Source: Boseongicola sp. SB0675_bin_26
GTDB lineage: Bacteria; Pseudomonadota; Alphaproteobacteria; Rhodobacterales; Rhodobacteraceae
Length of the DNA: 21,716 bases
Direction of reading: 5' to 3'
Assembly: GCA_009843725.1 (NCBI GenBank)
Contig: VYCX01000568.1
Location: 5,196-26,911, forward strand
Under the pieces are notes generated by a model. The model was not told where the DNA came from and made no database searches. It saw only the letters and a program-made list of their open reading frames with translations. Made by a program: the position numbers and the translations under genes. Below, piece after piece: positions 1-7,424 of the stretch. Numbering within the stretch: the first letter of the stretch is position 1; the number at the start of each line of letters is the position of its first letter.

Positions 1-240
1 GGCGATCACAGCGTCATGGGCGAAGGAACCACCGAGACCGCCATACGCCTCGGGCACCTCCGCGCCCAGCAATCCCATCTCGCCAGCCGTCCGCCAAAGG
101 TCGCGCGGGAATGCGCCTTCGGCTTCCCAGTCCGCGTAATGCGGCACGCATTCACGTTCATAGAACTGGCGGCAGGCGTCTTCCAGCATCGACAGTTCGT
201 CGTCGATCCAAGCAGATTTCGGGAACGCGAAGTTGGTCAT
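1..240 (-). CDS. Acyl-CoA dehydrogenase, N-terminal fragment (cut by window edge)
   Basis: Translating the minus strand from the ATG at 240 gives 80 uninterrupted codons to the window edge. The protein begins MTNFAFPKSAWIDDELSMLE and contains FPRDLWRTAGEMGLLG followed by VPEAYGGLGG. This is the conserved N-terminal alpha-helical domain of flavin acyl-CoA dehydrogenases of about 380 residues, which oxidise acyl-CoA thioesters to enoyl-CoA and pass electrons to ETF. The catalytic base and FAD-binding parts lie outside the window, so the acyl chain specificity is unknown. The gene is divergent from the LysR gene at 426 and is a natural candidate target of that regulator. The family call is firm; the link to the neighbouring pathway is inference. 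Confidence 0.88.
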   Translation of the reverse strand, partial: MTNFAFPKSAWIDDELSMLEDACRQFYERECVPHYADWEAEGAFPRDLWRTAGEMGLLGAEVPEAYGGLGGSFAHDAVIA

Positions 241-319
241 CGGAAGCCTGGCATCTTGGTCAGCTTGTCGTTGCCTTGTGCCGAAAGCGTAGGAACTTGC
301 GCCGGACAGGGCCAATTTA

Positions 320-345
320 ATTTGCATATGAACCCATACTCAAAT
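320..345. promoter_or_regulatory. Interrupted palindrome between divergent acyl-CoA dehydrogenase and LysR genes
   Basis: Arms ATTTGCATAT (320-329) and ATACTCAAAT (336-345) are inverted repeats matching at 8 of 10 positions around a 6-base spacer. The site lies 80 bases upstream of the acyl-CoA dehydrogenase start and about 80 bases upstream of the GTG start of the LysR gene. Size, AT-rich arms and divergent position fit a LysR-type regulator binding site. No binding data can be read from sequence. Confidence 0.4.
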
Positions 346-425
346 GAGATGAAACCTCCCATCCTATGCAAAGCACTGACAAATGTTTAGAAGCGACACA
401 TAGGGAAAGCGCAAGAGTTGAGACT

Positions 426-1352
426 GTGAACCTAAGGCAACTGGAAGCATTTCGAGCGACCATTCGCTGCGGCTCAATCACTGAGGCTGCGAACATGATG
501 CATATTTCGCAGCCCAGCGTAAGTCGGCTGATTGCAGACCTTGAGCGCTCAGCCGGATTCCCCCTGTTCGTGCGGGTTGGGCGCGGCTTGACGCCGACGG
601 TTGAAGGGCAACAGTTCTACAAAGGTGTCGAAGGCATGTTTGTCGGCATCGATCGGCTGCAAGATCTTGCCAAGTCGATCCGCACGTCCCAGGGAGGGAC
701 TATCTCAATCAGCACGATCCAGTCGATTGCGTTGATCGAATTGCCTGCCGCCGTGGGTCGGGTCTATCGTGAAAATCCCGAAATCCGCTTCACCATCAAC
801 TCGCGAAACACCCCTGCCATTCTGGACGCAGTGCAGATGCGTCAGGTCGATCTTGGAATTGTCGGGCGTGAGGCGAACCACGAAGGGGTCGAGACGATGT
901 TTCAGACTTCTGCGCCCTACGTCTGTCTCCTGCCCGAGGACCATCCGCTGGCCCAGGAAGGAGGCACCATCGACCTCGAAGAGGTGGCTCTCACCGAGAC
1001 CTTTGTGACCTTCGGTGGCACCTATCCCGACACGATGATGTCCATGGACCCTGGCCTGTCGCAACAACTGCAAAGCCGGTCGCGTCTATCGGCGGCGAAC
1101 ATGCCGCTGGCTGGCGCGCTCGTCCGCGAAACCGGAGCCTTGGCCGTCGTGGATCCGTTTTCGGCCGAGCAAGCGGTGCGCATGGGGGGCGTCGTCTTTC
1201 GCCCGGTGATCCAGAACCTGACCTATTTCGTGTCGATCATCGCGGCCGGGCAGGAGCAACTCTCACGACAGGCCCTTTCCTTCGTGGATCTCTTCGCCAA
1301 CCAGTTGACCGCGCGTGTCGAGTTCGTCGATGCGTTGCGAAAACGGGCCTAG
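426..1352 (+). CDS. LysR-family transcriptional regulator
   Basis: A 308-residue LysR-type regulator. The N-terminal winged helix-turn-helix (residues about 1-60) reads VNLRQLEAFRATIRCGSITE and then SQPSVSRLIADLE, followed by the co-inducer-binding domain to the C-terminus. The GTG at 426 is preferred because LysR proteins normally begin a few residues before LRQLEAF and this start gives the family's usual length. An in-frame ATG at 366 would add 20 residues with no family resemblance, and no strong ribosome binding site settles the choice. The gene is divergent from the acyl-CoA dehydrogenase and converges on the TRAP operon, sharing 4 bases (1349-1352) with the DctM stop, where both stop codons lie in the self-complementary CTAG. 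Its likely targets are the flanking acyl-CoA dehydrogenase and/or the TRAP/hydroxyacid divergon. Its ligand is unknown. Confidence 0.9.
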   Translation: MNLRQLEAFRATIRCGSITEAANMMHISQPSVSRLIADLERSAGFPLFVRVGRGLTPTVEGQQFYKGVEGMFVGIDRLQDLAKSIRTSQGGTISISTIQSIALIELPAAVGRVYRENPEIRFTINSRNTPAILDAVQMRQVDLGIVGREANHEGVETMFQTSAPYVCLLPEDHPLAQEGGTIDLEEVALTETFVTFGGTYPDTMMSMDPGLSQQLQSRSRLSAANMPLAGALVRETGALAVVDPFSAEQAVRMGGVVFRPVIQNLTYFVSIIAAGQEQLSRQALSFVDLFANQLTARVEFVDALRKRA

Positions 1353-2617
1353 TTCAAGATCTCAGGCAGCCAGGTCGCCGCCGCCGGAAAGAAGATCATC
1401 AACAACCCGAAAACAATGCCGACACAGACGAAAAGCGGCACCTCTCGGAAGGGCTTCTCGGGGCGTTCCCTGGCCACGCCCGCCGCAGTGTAGATGCCGA
1501 CGCAAACCGGTGGCGTTATCATCCCGATCCCGGCGAAAGCGACAAAAACCACATAGAGATGCAGGATGTCCAGGTTCAGCGACAGCGCAAGGGCGGCGAA
1601 GATCGGGACGGTCAGATAGAATACCGGGACGATTTCAACGAAGGTGCCAAGGATCAGGCAGATGATTGCGACCGACAACCAGAATGTCAGCGGCGTTCCG
1701 CCCATCTCGGTGAAATAGGTTATGATCTTCTGCGGCGTCTGGTTGTAGGTCAGAACGACGCTCAGGAAGGTGGCCATTGCGATGATCGCGAAGATCACGG
1801 CGGTGATGCGTGCAGTCTCGCGAAGGGCGCCGACTATGCCGCGGAATGTGAGCTCGCGATAGACCAGCATGCCAATCAGGATGGCCCAAATTCCGGCGAC
1901 GGCTGCAGATTCCGAAGGTGTCAGCAACCCAGCGTAAATTCCGCCCAAAATGATGACCGGGGTGAACAGCCCCGGAATGGCGGCCCACAAGGCAGCGAGG
2001 CGTTCGCTGACCGTCGCCTTGTTCGGGTTCTTCAGGTGGCGACACTTCCAGGTGACGACCACGCCCAAGATGACGATCAGCACGAACCCTGGCACAAAGC
2101 CCGCGGCGAAGGTCCGCGACACGGGTACATCCGTCAGCGCGGAGAACAGGATTGCCGCGTTCGAAGGCGGGATGAGCGCCTCAAGAAACGCCGCCGACGC
2201 TGCCAGCACAATGACGAAGGGCTTGGGGTATCCTTGATCCACCATCTGCGGGATCATGATCGTGCCGACAGCCGTGATGGCCGCAAGGATTGATCCGCAA
2301 AAGGCGGCAAAGAAACCCATGGCAAGGATCATCGCGATGCCCAGGCCTCCTGGCCAATGCCCGACCAACGTGGTCGCAAAGTGGACGAGCCTTGCGGCAG
2401 CGCCTCCGCGCAGCATTACCATGCCCGCGAAGATGAACAACGGAACGGCGATCAGCACATGTTTGGTCATCGAGCCGAACGAAACCTGGATCAGCGTTGA
2501 CCAAGGAAGCTTCAGGCCCCAGATCGCCACGGTAGCGCTTCCCAATCCGAAGACCATGAAGATCGGCACCGAAAGGACGAGAAGGGCCATTGACAGAAGG
2601 ATGGCGGCGGATTTCAT
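1349..2617 (-). CDS. dctM: TRAP transporter large permease subunit (DctM family)
   Basis: A 422-residue, strongly hydrophobic protein of the DctM family, the membrane subunit that carries the solute across using an ion gradient. The start MKSAAILLSMALLVLSVPIF at 2617 is chosen over an upstream in-frame start at 2725 because it begins at the first membrane helix. It also has a GGAAGAGG ribosome binding site inside dctQ and overlaps the dctQ stop as ATGA (2614-2617), implying translational coupling. Family hallmarks include the segment around ALIPPSNAAILFSA, the LLTPSESAAVAGIWAILIG motif and GMITPPVCVGIYTAAGVA near the C-terminus. The last two are typical of the DctM fold. Length matches the family. 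Substrate specificity is set by the binding protein encoded at 3198-4199, not by this subunit. Confidence 0.95.
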   Translation of the reverse strand: MKSAAILLSMALLVLSVPIFMVFGLGSATVAIWGLKLPWSTLIQVSFGSMTKHVLIAVPLFIFAGMVMLRGGAAARLVHFATTLVGHWPGGLGIAMILAMGFFAAFCGSILAAITAVGTIMIPQMVDQGYPKPFVIVLAASAAFLEALIPPSNAAILFSALTDVPVSRTFAAGFVPGFVLIVILGVVVTWKCRHLKNPNKATVSERLAALWAAIPGLFTPVIILGGIYAGLLTPSESAAVAGIWAILIGMLVYRELTFRGIVGALRETARITAVIFAIIAMATFLSVVLTYNQTPQKIITYFTEMGGTPLTFWLSVAIICLILGTFVEIVPVFYLTVPIFAALALSLNLDILHLYVVFVAFAGIGMITPPVCVGIYTAAGVARERPEKPFREVPLFVCVGIVFGLLMIFFPAAATWLPEILN

Positions 2618-3189
2618 GGGACGGCCTCTTCCGGCGCAACCAGTTTCGCCAGCGTCTCCAGCAGCAGTTCGAGCGAGAACAGGAAGAGGATGGCAAATCC
2701 CGTGGGAAATGCCAGGTACATCCACCAGATCGGCAGTTCGATCTCCAGTTCCATCAACTGGCCCAGCCGTCGAAACAGCGCCACAGCCTCGTTGCCGGCG
2801 ATGAAGAAGATCGCCGCCCCCACCAGCATTGTCGCAAAGACAAAGGCTTGCAGCAGGCAGAGTGCCTTGCCGCCCAACAAGTTCGGCGCCAGGTCCACCT
2901 GGATGTGTGCTCCGGACCGCAACAGCGGACCGAGAAGCGGAAACACCAGCCAGGGCACCAACGCCGGCGGCAGTTCAATGAACCAGTCGTATCCCGTGCC
3001 GCTGACGTATCTCGTGACCGCACTCATCGTCAAAGCCAGCACCATGATGGCGGCAATCGTGGACGACAGGACCGCGGTCAGGATTTCCAACACATGGTTC
3101 ACGGCCCGAAGGGGACGAAGGATCAGCGTCACTGAATGGCCACCCGCTGGATCGACAGACCCCCGCAGCAGGTGACGGGGGCCTGACAT
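2614..3189 (-). CDS. dctQ: TRAP transporter small permease subunit (DctQ family)
   Basis: A protein of up to 191 residues with four predicted membrane helices: about residues 36-58, 75-95, 112-133 and 152-178. RYVSGTGYDWFIELPPALVPW between helices 1 and 2 is typical of DctQ, the small membrane partner that associates with DctM. It lies 8 bases downstream of dctP and overlaps dctM by 4 bases, completing a dctP-dctQ-dctM operon. The ATG at 3189 has no convincing ribosome binding site. A GTG at 3132 (VTLILRPL, 172 residues) is preceded by GGGTGG at a suitable distance and would fit the usual family length better, so the first 19 residues are uncertain. Confidence 0.9.
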   Translation of the reverse strand: MSGPRHLLRGSVDPAGGHSVTLILRPLRAVNHVLEILTAVLSSTIAAIMVLALTMSAVTRYVSGTGYDWFIELPPALVPWLVFPLLGPLLRSGAHIQVDLAPNLLGGKALCLLQAFVFATMLVGAAIFFIAGNEAVALFRRLGQLMELEIELPIWWMYLAFPTGFAILFLFSLELLLETLAKLVAPEEAVP

Positions 3190-3197
3190 GTCATTGC

Positions 3198-4199
3198 TCA
3201 GTTGGCAGCGAAGGCCTTGGCGGCGTCAAGAACCTCGGCGTCGATCTTGTCGGCGACCGCTGGCTGCACCTTGTCGGTCATCAGCATTTGAAAGGCTGCC
3301 AGCTTGTCCCCTGCAAGCGTGTTGACTATGCCTCCTCGCTCCTGGAACTCCGTCAGGGTTTCTTCGCCGGTTCTCAGGATCGTGTCGGTCGAGATCTTGC
3401 CGACTTCGGCGCCAACGTCCATCAGAAGCTGTTGCAAGTCCTCGGGCAAGCCGTTGAACCATGTGGCATTGGCCATGATGTATGCGTCAGCATAGTACTG
3501 ATATGGCTTCTGGCCGTGGGTCAGGAATTCCCACCAGCTGAACGCGCGGATCGAGCCCGGAGGGCTGTTGATCGTGTCGATCAGGCCGGTCTGCAGGCCG
3601 GAATAAACCTCGCCAGTGGGCATCGAGACCGTGTTCGCGCCGAGCGCCTCCCACATCGGGCGTTCGGCTCCGATCAAGGCGCGGGCCTTCAGGCCGGCCA
3701 TTGTTTCAATGCCGTTCAATTCCTTTGTGCTGAAGGTCATCACCGGGCCGACGGGGTTGTACATCAGGAGAACCGTGTCCGACTTTTTGGTGATGTCGTC
3801 CCAGACGGCCTGGCCTGCGGCATCGTCGGTGAAGAAAGCCCGCTGCTCGCCATAGCTGTCGAAAAGCCCGGAGAAGGACACGACGTTGTAGTTCTTGTTG
3901 ATCGGCGGGAAGGACACGACACCGACGATCCCGCCCATTTCGACCGCGTTCGAAGTGACGGCGCCCAATTGCTCGCGAATTCCGAAGAGCTGGCCCGACG
4001 GGAAGACATCGACCCGCAGCCGGCCTTCGGCGCGCTTGTTGACCTCGTCGGCGAACATCTGCGTGTGAATGGCGCTGTGATGCTTCGGTCCCCAGTGAAC
4101 CGAAAGTCGCGCCACATGGTCCTGAGCCTGCGCGACGCCGCTCAGTCCTGCGGCCGAGGACAAAAGCACGGCTGCGGCTATTGGTTTCAAGAGTTTCAT
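3198..4199 (-). CDS. dctP: TRAP transporter substrate-binding protein (DctP family)
   Basis: A 333-residue periplasmic solute receptor. Residues 1-26 form a signal peptide ending GVAQAQ, with the mature protein probably starting near Q26/D27. The DctP core segment GLKARALIGAERPMWEALGA (residues 169-188) holds R173, at the position of the arginine that pairs with the substrate carboxylate in this family. GEVYSGLQTGLIDTINSP follows. The ATG at 4199 is supported by GGAAGGAA just upstream and by the signal peptide. An upstream in-frame start at 4340 would add 47 charged residues and destroy the signal peptide, so it is rejected. The retained arginine implies a carboxylated substrate. The divergent 2-hydroxyacid dehydrogenase suggests a hydroxy acid, but that is inference. 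Confidence 0.94.
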   Translation of the reverse strand: MKLLKPIAAAVLLSSAAGLSGVAQAQDHVARLSVHWGPKHHSAIHTQMFADEVNKRAEGRLRVDVFPSGQLFGIREQLGAVTSNAVEMGGIVGVVSFPPINKNYNVVSFSGLFDSYGEQRAFFTDDAAGQAVWDDITKKSDTVLLMYNPVGPVMTFSTKELNGIETMAGLKARALIGAERPMWEALGANTVSMPTGEVYSGLQTGLIDTINSPPGSIRAFSWWEFLTHGQKPYQYYADAYIMANATWFNGLPEDLQQLLMDVGAEVGKISTDTILRTGEETLTEFQERGGIVNTLAGDKLAAFQMLMTDKVQPAVADKIDAEVLDAAKAFAAN

Positions 4200-4340
4200 G
4201 ACTTCCTTCCATTCAGTTTCGGCACGGCCGCGCTTGCGGCAATACATGTGCAGGTCTGCCCGAGAGCCACGCCCCCGGTCCTGGTGCATCAAGGCTATCG
4301 CACGATGTCTTGAATGAACTAATCGAATTCTGCGCGGCAT

Positions 4341-4400
4341 CTATTCACCCCTGCTATGTGTGCGACCCGGTCCCTGTCCAAACATAGCGCTGGCGAATAG
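4341..4400. promoter_or_regulatory. 60-bp imperfect dyad, probable operator of the TRAP/hydroxyacid divergon
   Basis: The left arm (4341-4362) starts CTATTC and ends GCTATGTGTG. The right arm (4379-4400) starts CAAACATAGC and ends GAATAG. The 22-base arms match at 17 positions when one is inverted, with a 16-base spacer centred between 4370 and 4371. The dyad sits between the divergent dctP (start 4199) and FMN dehydrogenase (start 4488) genes. The right arm, continued to 4402, reads ACATAG, five bases, GCGAATAGGT, and almost exactly recurs at 13120-13140. Symmetry, location and recurrence point to a regulator binding site. Which protein binds it is unknown; the two LysR proteins in the window are the obvious candidates. 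Confidence 0.6.
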
Positions 4401-4487
4401 GTGCCGGAGGTTTTTCGATTGGTGTGGCCCCTTTGGCTGCCGATACTTTTGCCGTCGAACTGAACTTCCGCGGCGGATTGGACCAAC

Positions 4488-5669
4488 GTGAGACAGAGGC
4501 CCAGAATTTTCTTGACCGAAGATGCCAAGCGTCTCGCCAAGAAGCGCCTGCCGCGCATGATTTTCGACTTCTTCGAAGGATCTGCCGGGCGCGAGGTGGG
4601 CGCAGGGCGAAACGAGACCAGGTTCGACGACATCACCCTGCAACCGCGTGCGATGGCGGATGTGGGCACGCGGTCCTTGGCCACGCAGTTCCTTGGGGTC
4701 GAGTACGGCCTGCCGCTTGGCATCGCGCCCATGGGGATGTGCAATCTGGCCTGCCCAAGGGGCGATGCGCTGATTGCGCGATATGCGACGGACACGAATG
4801 TGCCGGTCTGCCTGTCGTCTGCTGGCTCGAGCAGTCTGGAGGACATGCGGCGATGGAGCGGTGACCTGGCCTGGTTCCAGCTCTACTTCGGACACACGGC
4901 ACGCGCCTCGTTCAGCACGGTCGAACGCGCGCGGAACGCAGGCTACGACACCCTGATCCTGACCATTGACGTGCCCGAAGTGTCGCGGCGGACCAGGGAC
5001 CAGCAGAATGGCTTCAACTTGCCGTTCCGGTTGACTCCGCGCGCGTTCCTTGATTTTGCGTTGCATCCCCGATGGTCCATTTCCACCCTGGTGCATGGCG
5101 TGCCGGAGCCACGAAATTTTGCCGCCGAAAGCAAGGGGTTCGACAGAAAGGCCAGCCGTGCGGGCGCGGACTGGGCGTTCTTGCAAGAGCTGAGGGAGCG
5201 TTGGTCCGGCAAGCTGATCGTCAAGGGAATCACTTCGCCCGTTGACGCCGTCCGAGTGCAAGGCCTTGGGGTTGACGCGGTTTATGTCTCGAACCACGGT
5301 GGCCGCCAGTTGGACAGCGCGCCGCCAGCAATTGATCTCTTGCCGATCATCCGCAACGCCGTCGGCCCAGACTACCCATTGCTGTTCGACAGCGGCATTC
5401 GCAACGGCGAGGACGTCGTGAAGGCCCTCGCACTTGGGGCCGACTTCGTGATGTTGGGCCGCCCGGCGCTTTACGCCCTTGCCGCGGCGGGTGGAGCTGG
5501 CCTTCAGTCACTGATGCAGTGTTTCGCCGAGGACATTGATCTGGCGATGGCGCAAATCGGAGTCAGCCGCATTGAAGACATCACCAATCAAGTCCTCTTC
5601 ACACCCGGCGCCCAAGCTGCGCATCATGCAACCAGGCATCAAGCCGTGCCGGCACCGGCCGCCACCTGA
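4488..5669 (+). CDS. FMN-dependent 2-hydroxyacid dehydrogenase/oxidase
   Basis: A 393-residue TIM-barrel flavoenzyme of the glycolate oxidase / lactate dehydrogenase / mandelate dehydrogenase family, which oxidises (S)-2-hydroxy acids to 2-oxo acids. Visible active-site residues, by analogy with spinach glycolate oxidase, are Y133 in WFQLY, D161 in LTIDVP, R168 in VSRRTRD, K246 in IVKGI, and H270 with R273 in VSNHGGRQLD. The tyrosine usually found in the N-terminal YDY motif (Y24 in glycolate oxidase) is phenylalanine here (MIFDFFEG, F28), which may change substrate handling. The start is GTG at 4488; no upstream in-frame alternative is attractive. It is the first gene of the plus-strand operon, 24 bases before the thiamine-diphosphate enzyme. 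A dehydrogenase, an oxidase and a decarboxylating monooxygenase cannot be told apart from sequence. Confidence 0.92.
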   Translation: MRQRPRIFLTEDAKRLAKKRLPRMIFDFFEGSAGREVGAGRNETRFDDITLQPRAMADVGTRSLATQFLGVEYGLPLGIAPMGMCNLACPRGDALIARYATDTNVPVCLSSAGSSSLEDMRRWSGDLAWFQLYFGHTARASFSTVERARNAGYDTLILTIDVPEVSRRTRDQQNGFNLPFRLTPRAFLDFALHPRWSISTLVHGVPEPRNFAAESKGFDRKASRAGADWAFLQELRERWSGKLIVKGITSPVDAVRVQGLGVDAVYVSNHGGRQLDSAPPAIDLLPIIRNAVGPDYPLLFDSGIRNGEDVVKALALGADFVMLGRPALYALAAAGGAGLQSLMQCFAEDIDLAMAQIGVSRIEDITNQVLFTPGAQAAHHATRHQAVPAPAAT

Positions 5670-5693
5670 CCCATACGAGAGCCAATCCAGACG

Positions 5694-7424
5694 ATGACGA
5701 GCAACCGAACCATCCGCGGCGGAGCACTTCTGGCCAGAGCCTTGAAAGAAAAGGGCGTGGACCACGCCTTCACGCTGGCTGGAGGCTTCTGCAATCCTGC
5801 GCTGGAAGGCTTCATGGAATGCCAGGTGCCGGTGATCAATTGCCCGCATGAACAAGTGGCTGGGCATCTGGCGGACGGCCATACGCGGATCACGCGCAAG
5901 CCCTCGGTCTGCCTTGTGGGGCCGGAAGGCTTTGCCAATGCGGTGCCTGCGATGCTGGAGGCCTGGGGCGAACGCAGTCCGGTGATCTTCGTGACCGGCT
6001 CTTCAACGCTGAAACGCCAAGGTGCGGGCGGGTTCAAGGAAATCGACGATGTTGCGATTGCGGCACCTCTGACCAAGTACTCCGTGCAGATCGCCGACGG
6101 CAAGCGGATCGGTGAATTTGTCGACCGCGCCTGGCGCGCTGCGACAACGGGCTATCCCGGCCCGGTCCATCTGTCGCTGCCGGTGGACATCATGTTCTCT
6201 TCCTTCCCGGCCGACGTCGGCCGCGACGAACGCCCTTTCGACCGCGGCGACCAGCCGGTTGCCCGCGCCTGGCCCGATCCGGAGCGGCTGAACGAAGTTC
6301 TGTCGCTGGTTCGCGCGGCCGAACGCCCGGTGTTGATCGGCGGCCATGGAATCTGGTGGTCGGCCGCCGAAGGGGCCTTGGCCGCGGCGGCCACAAAGCT
6401 CCGGATGCCGGTCTTCAACGTGCCCTACCACACAAAGATGCTGGGCGAGGATTGCGACGCCTTCATGGGTCTTGCCGATTTCCACCAGTATCACCCGTCA
6501 AAGCCCGCCATCCAAGAGGCCGATCTGGTCCTGATGGTAGGCTGCCGGCTGGACAACCAGATGAACTTCGGCAATCCGCCTTTCATTCAGGCCGACACCA
6601 GGCTGGTCTGCGTGAATGGCAGCCACGAAGAACTGGAATACAACTTCGGTGCCGACGTGCAGCTCCTCTCCGATCCGGGCGCGTTTCTTCGCCCGCTCGC
6701 CGAGGTCGGAAATACTTGGGGCGATTGGCTTGAACTGCAACGGTCCCGTCGCGCGGACTGGGTGCGGGACTGGAGTGATCACATTGCGGCCGAGACCGCA
6801 AATGACGAAGCCGAAGGCCGACTGATGCACCCGCTGCAACTGGCGCTCGACGTGCAGGCGGGCATGAAAGACGGCGACTGGCTGGTCTTCGACGGCGGCA
6901 ATACCCATTTCTGGAACGAGATAGCCACCAACATCGCCGCCGCACGGGGGCTGATTCTTGGCGGAGTCCTGCACCCCGGAAATTACAGCCTGCTGGGCGT
7001 CGGCGTGTCCTTTGCATTGGCGGCAAAGAACCTTAACCGCGACAGGACCGCGGTTCTGGTCACCGGCGACGGAGCCTTCCTTTCAGGTGGCCTGTCCATC
7101 GAGGCCTGCTTTCAGGAGAACGTTCCGATCGTTGTCGTGGTGGACAACAATGGCGGACTGGACTGCATCAGTCAGCAACAGGAACGGCTGTTTGCCAACG
7201 GCCAGCATTATGCCACCGATTTCCGCGACATCCCGTTTCACACGATGTTCGAGGGCCTCGGCGGATTCGGGGAACTGGTTACCTCGCGAGCCGCCCTCCC
7301 CGGTGCCCTGGAACGCGCCATCGCCAGCGGCAAAACGGCCTGCCTCAACGTGAAGTGCAGGGGCGTGATCAGCCCGATCGTCGCGGCGACTTCGGACAAG
7401 CGCGACAAGGCGTCGATAGAATGA
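5694..7424 (+). CDS. Thiamine-diphosphate-dependent enzyme (acetolactate synthase / 2-oxoacid decarboxylase superfamily)
   Basis: A 576-residue protein with the three-domain layout of the acetolactate synthase, benzoylformate decarboxylase and oxalyl-CoA decarboxylase superfamily. The N-terminal Pyr domain carries the cofactor-activating glutamate E53 in CPHEQVAGHLADG. The central domain is about residues 200-335. The C-terminal PP domain has the metal/diphosphate motif starting GDG at 458-460 and ending NN at 485-486, the classical spacing. The enzyme should cleave or join a bond next to a 2-oxo group. It follows a 2-hydroxyacid dehydrogenase, so a 2-oxo acid from that enzyme is a plausible substrate (inference). 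Its stop overlaps the next start as ATGA (7421-7424). It is not a typical IlvB: no regulatory subunit gene follows. The exact reaction is unknown. Confidence 0.9.
   Translation: MTSNRTIRGGALLARALKEKGVDHAFTLAGGFCNPALEGFMECQVPVINCPHEQVAGHLADGHTRITRKPSVCLVGPEGFANAVPAMLEAWGERSPVIFVTGSSTLKRQGAGGFKEIDDVAIAAPLTKYSVQIADGKRIGEFVDRAWRAATTGYPGPVHLSLPVDIMFSSFPADVGRDERPFDRGDQPVARAWPDPERLNEVLSLVRAAERPVLIGGHGIWWSAAEGALAAAATKLRMPVFNVPYHTKMLGEDCDAFMGLADFHQYHPSKPAIQEADLVLMVGCRLDNQMNFGNPPFIQADTRLVCVNGSHEELEYNFGADVQLLSDPGAFLRPLAEVGNTWGDWLELQRSRRADWVRDWSDHIAAETANDEAEGRLMHPLQLALDVQAGMKDGDWLVFDGGNTHFWNEIATNIAAARGLILGGVLHPGNYSLLGVGVSFALAAKNLNRDRTAVLVTGDGAFLSGGLSIEACFQENVPIVVVVDNNGGLDCISQQQERLFANGQHYATDFRDIPFHTMFEGLGGFGELVTSRAALPGALERAIASGKTACLNVKCRGVISPIVAATSDKRDKASIE

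Noticed and set aside
1..240. Acyl-CoA dehydrogenase fragment as DmdC, which would extend the DMSP pathway
   Set aside because: As I recall, DmdC belongs to the longer (about 590-residue) acyl-CoA dehydrogenase subgroup with a different N-terminus. This N-terminus matches the common 380-residue class.
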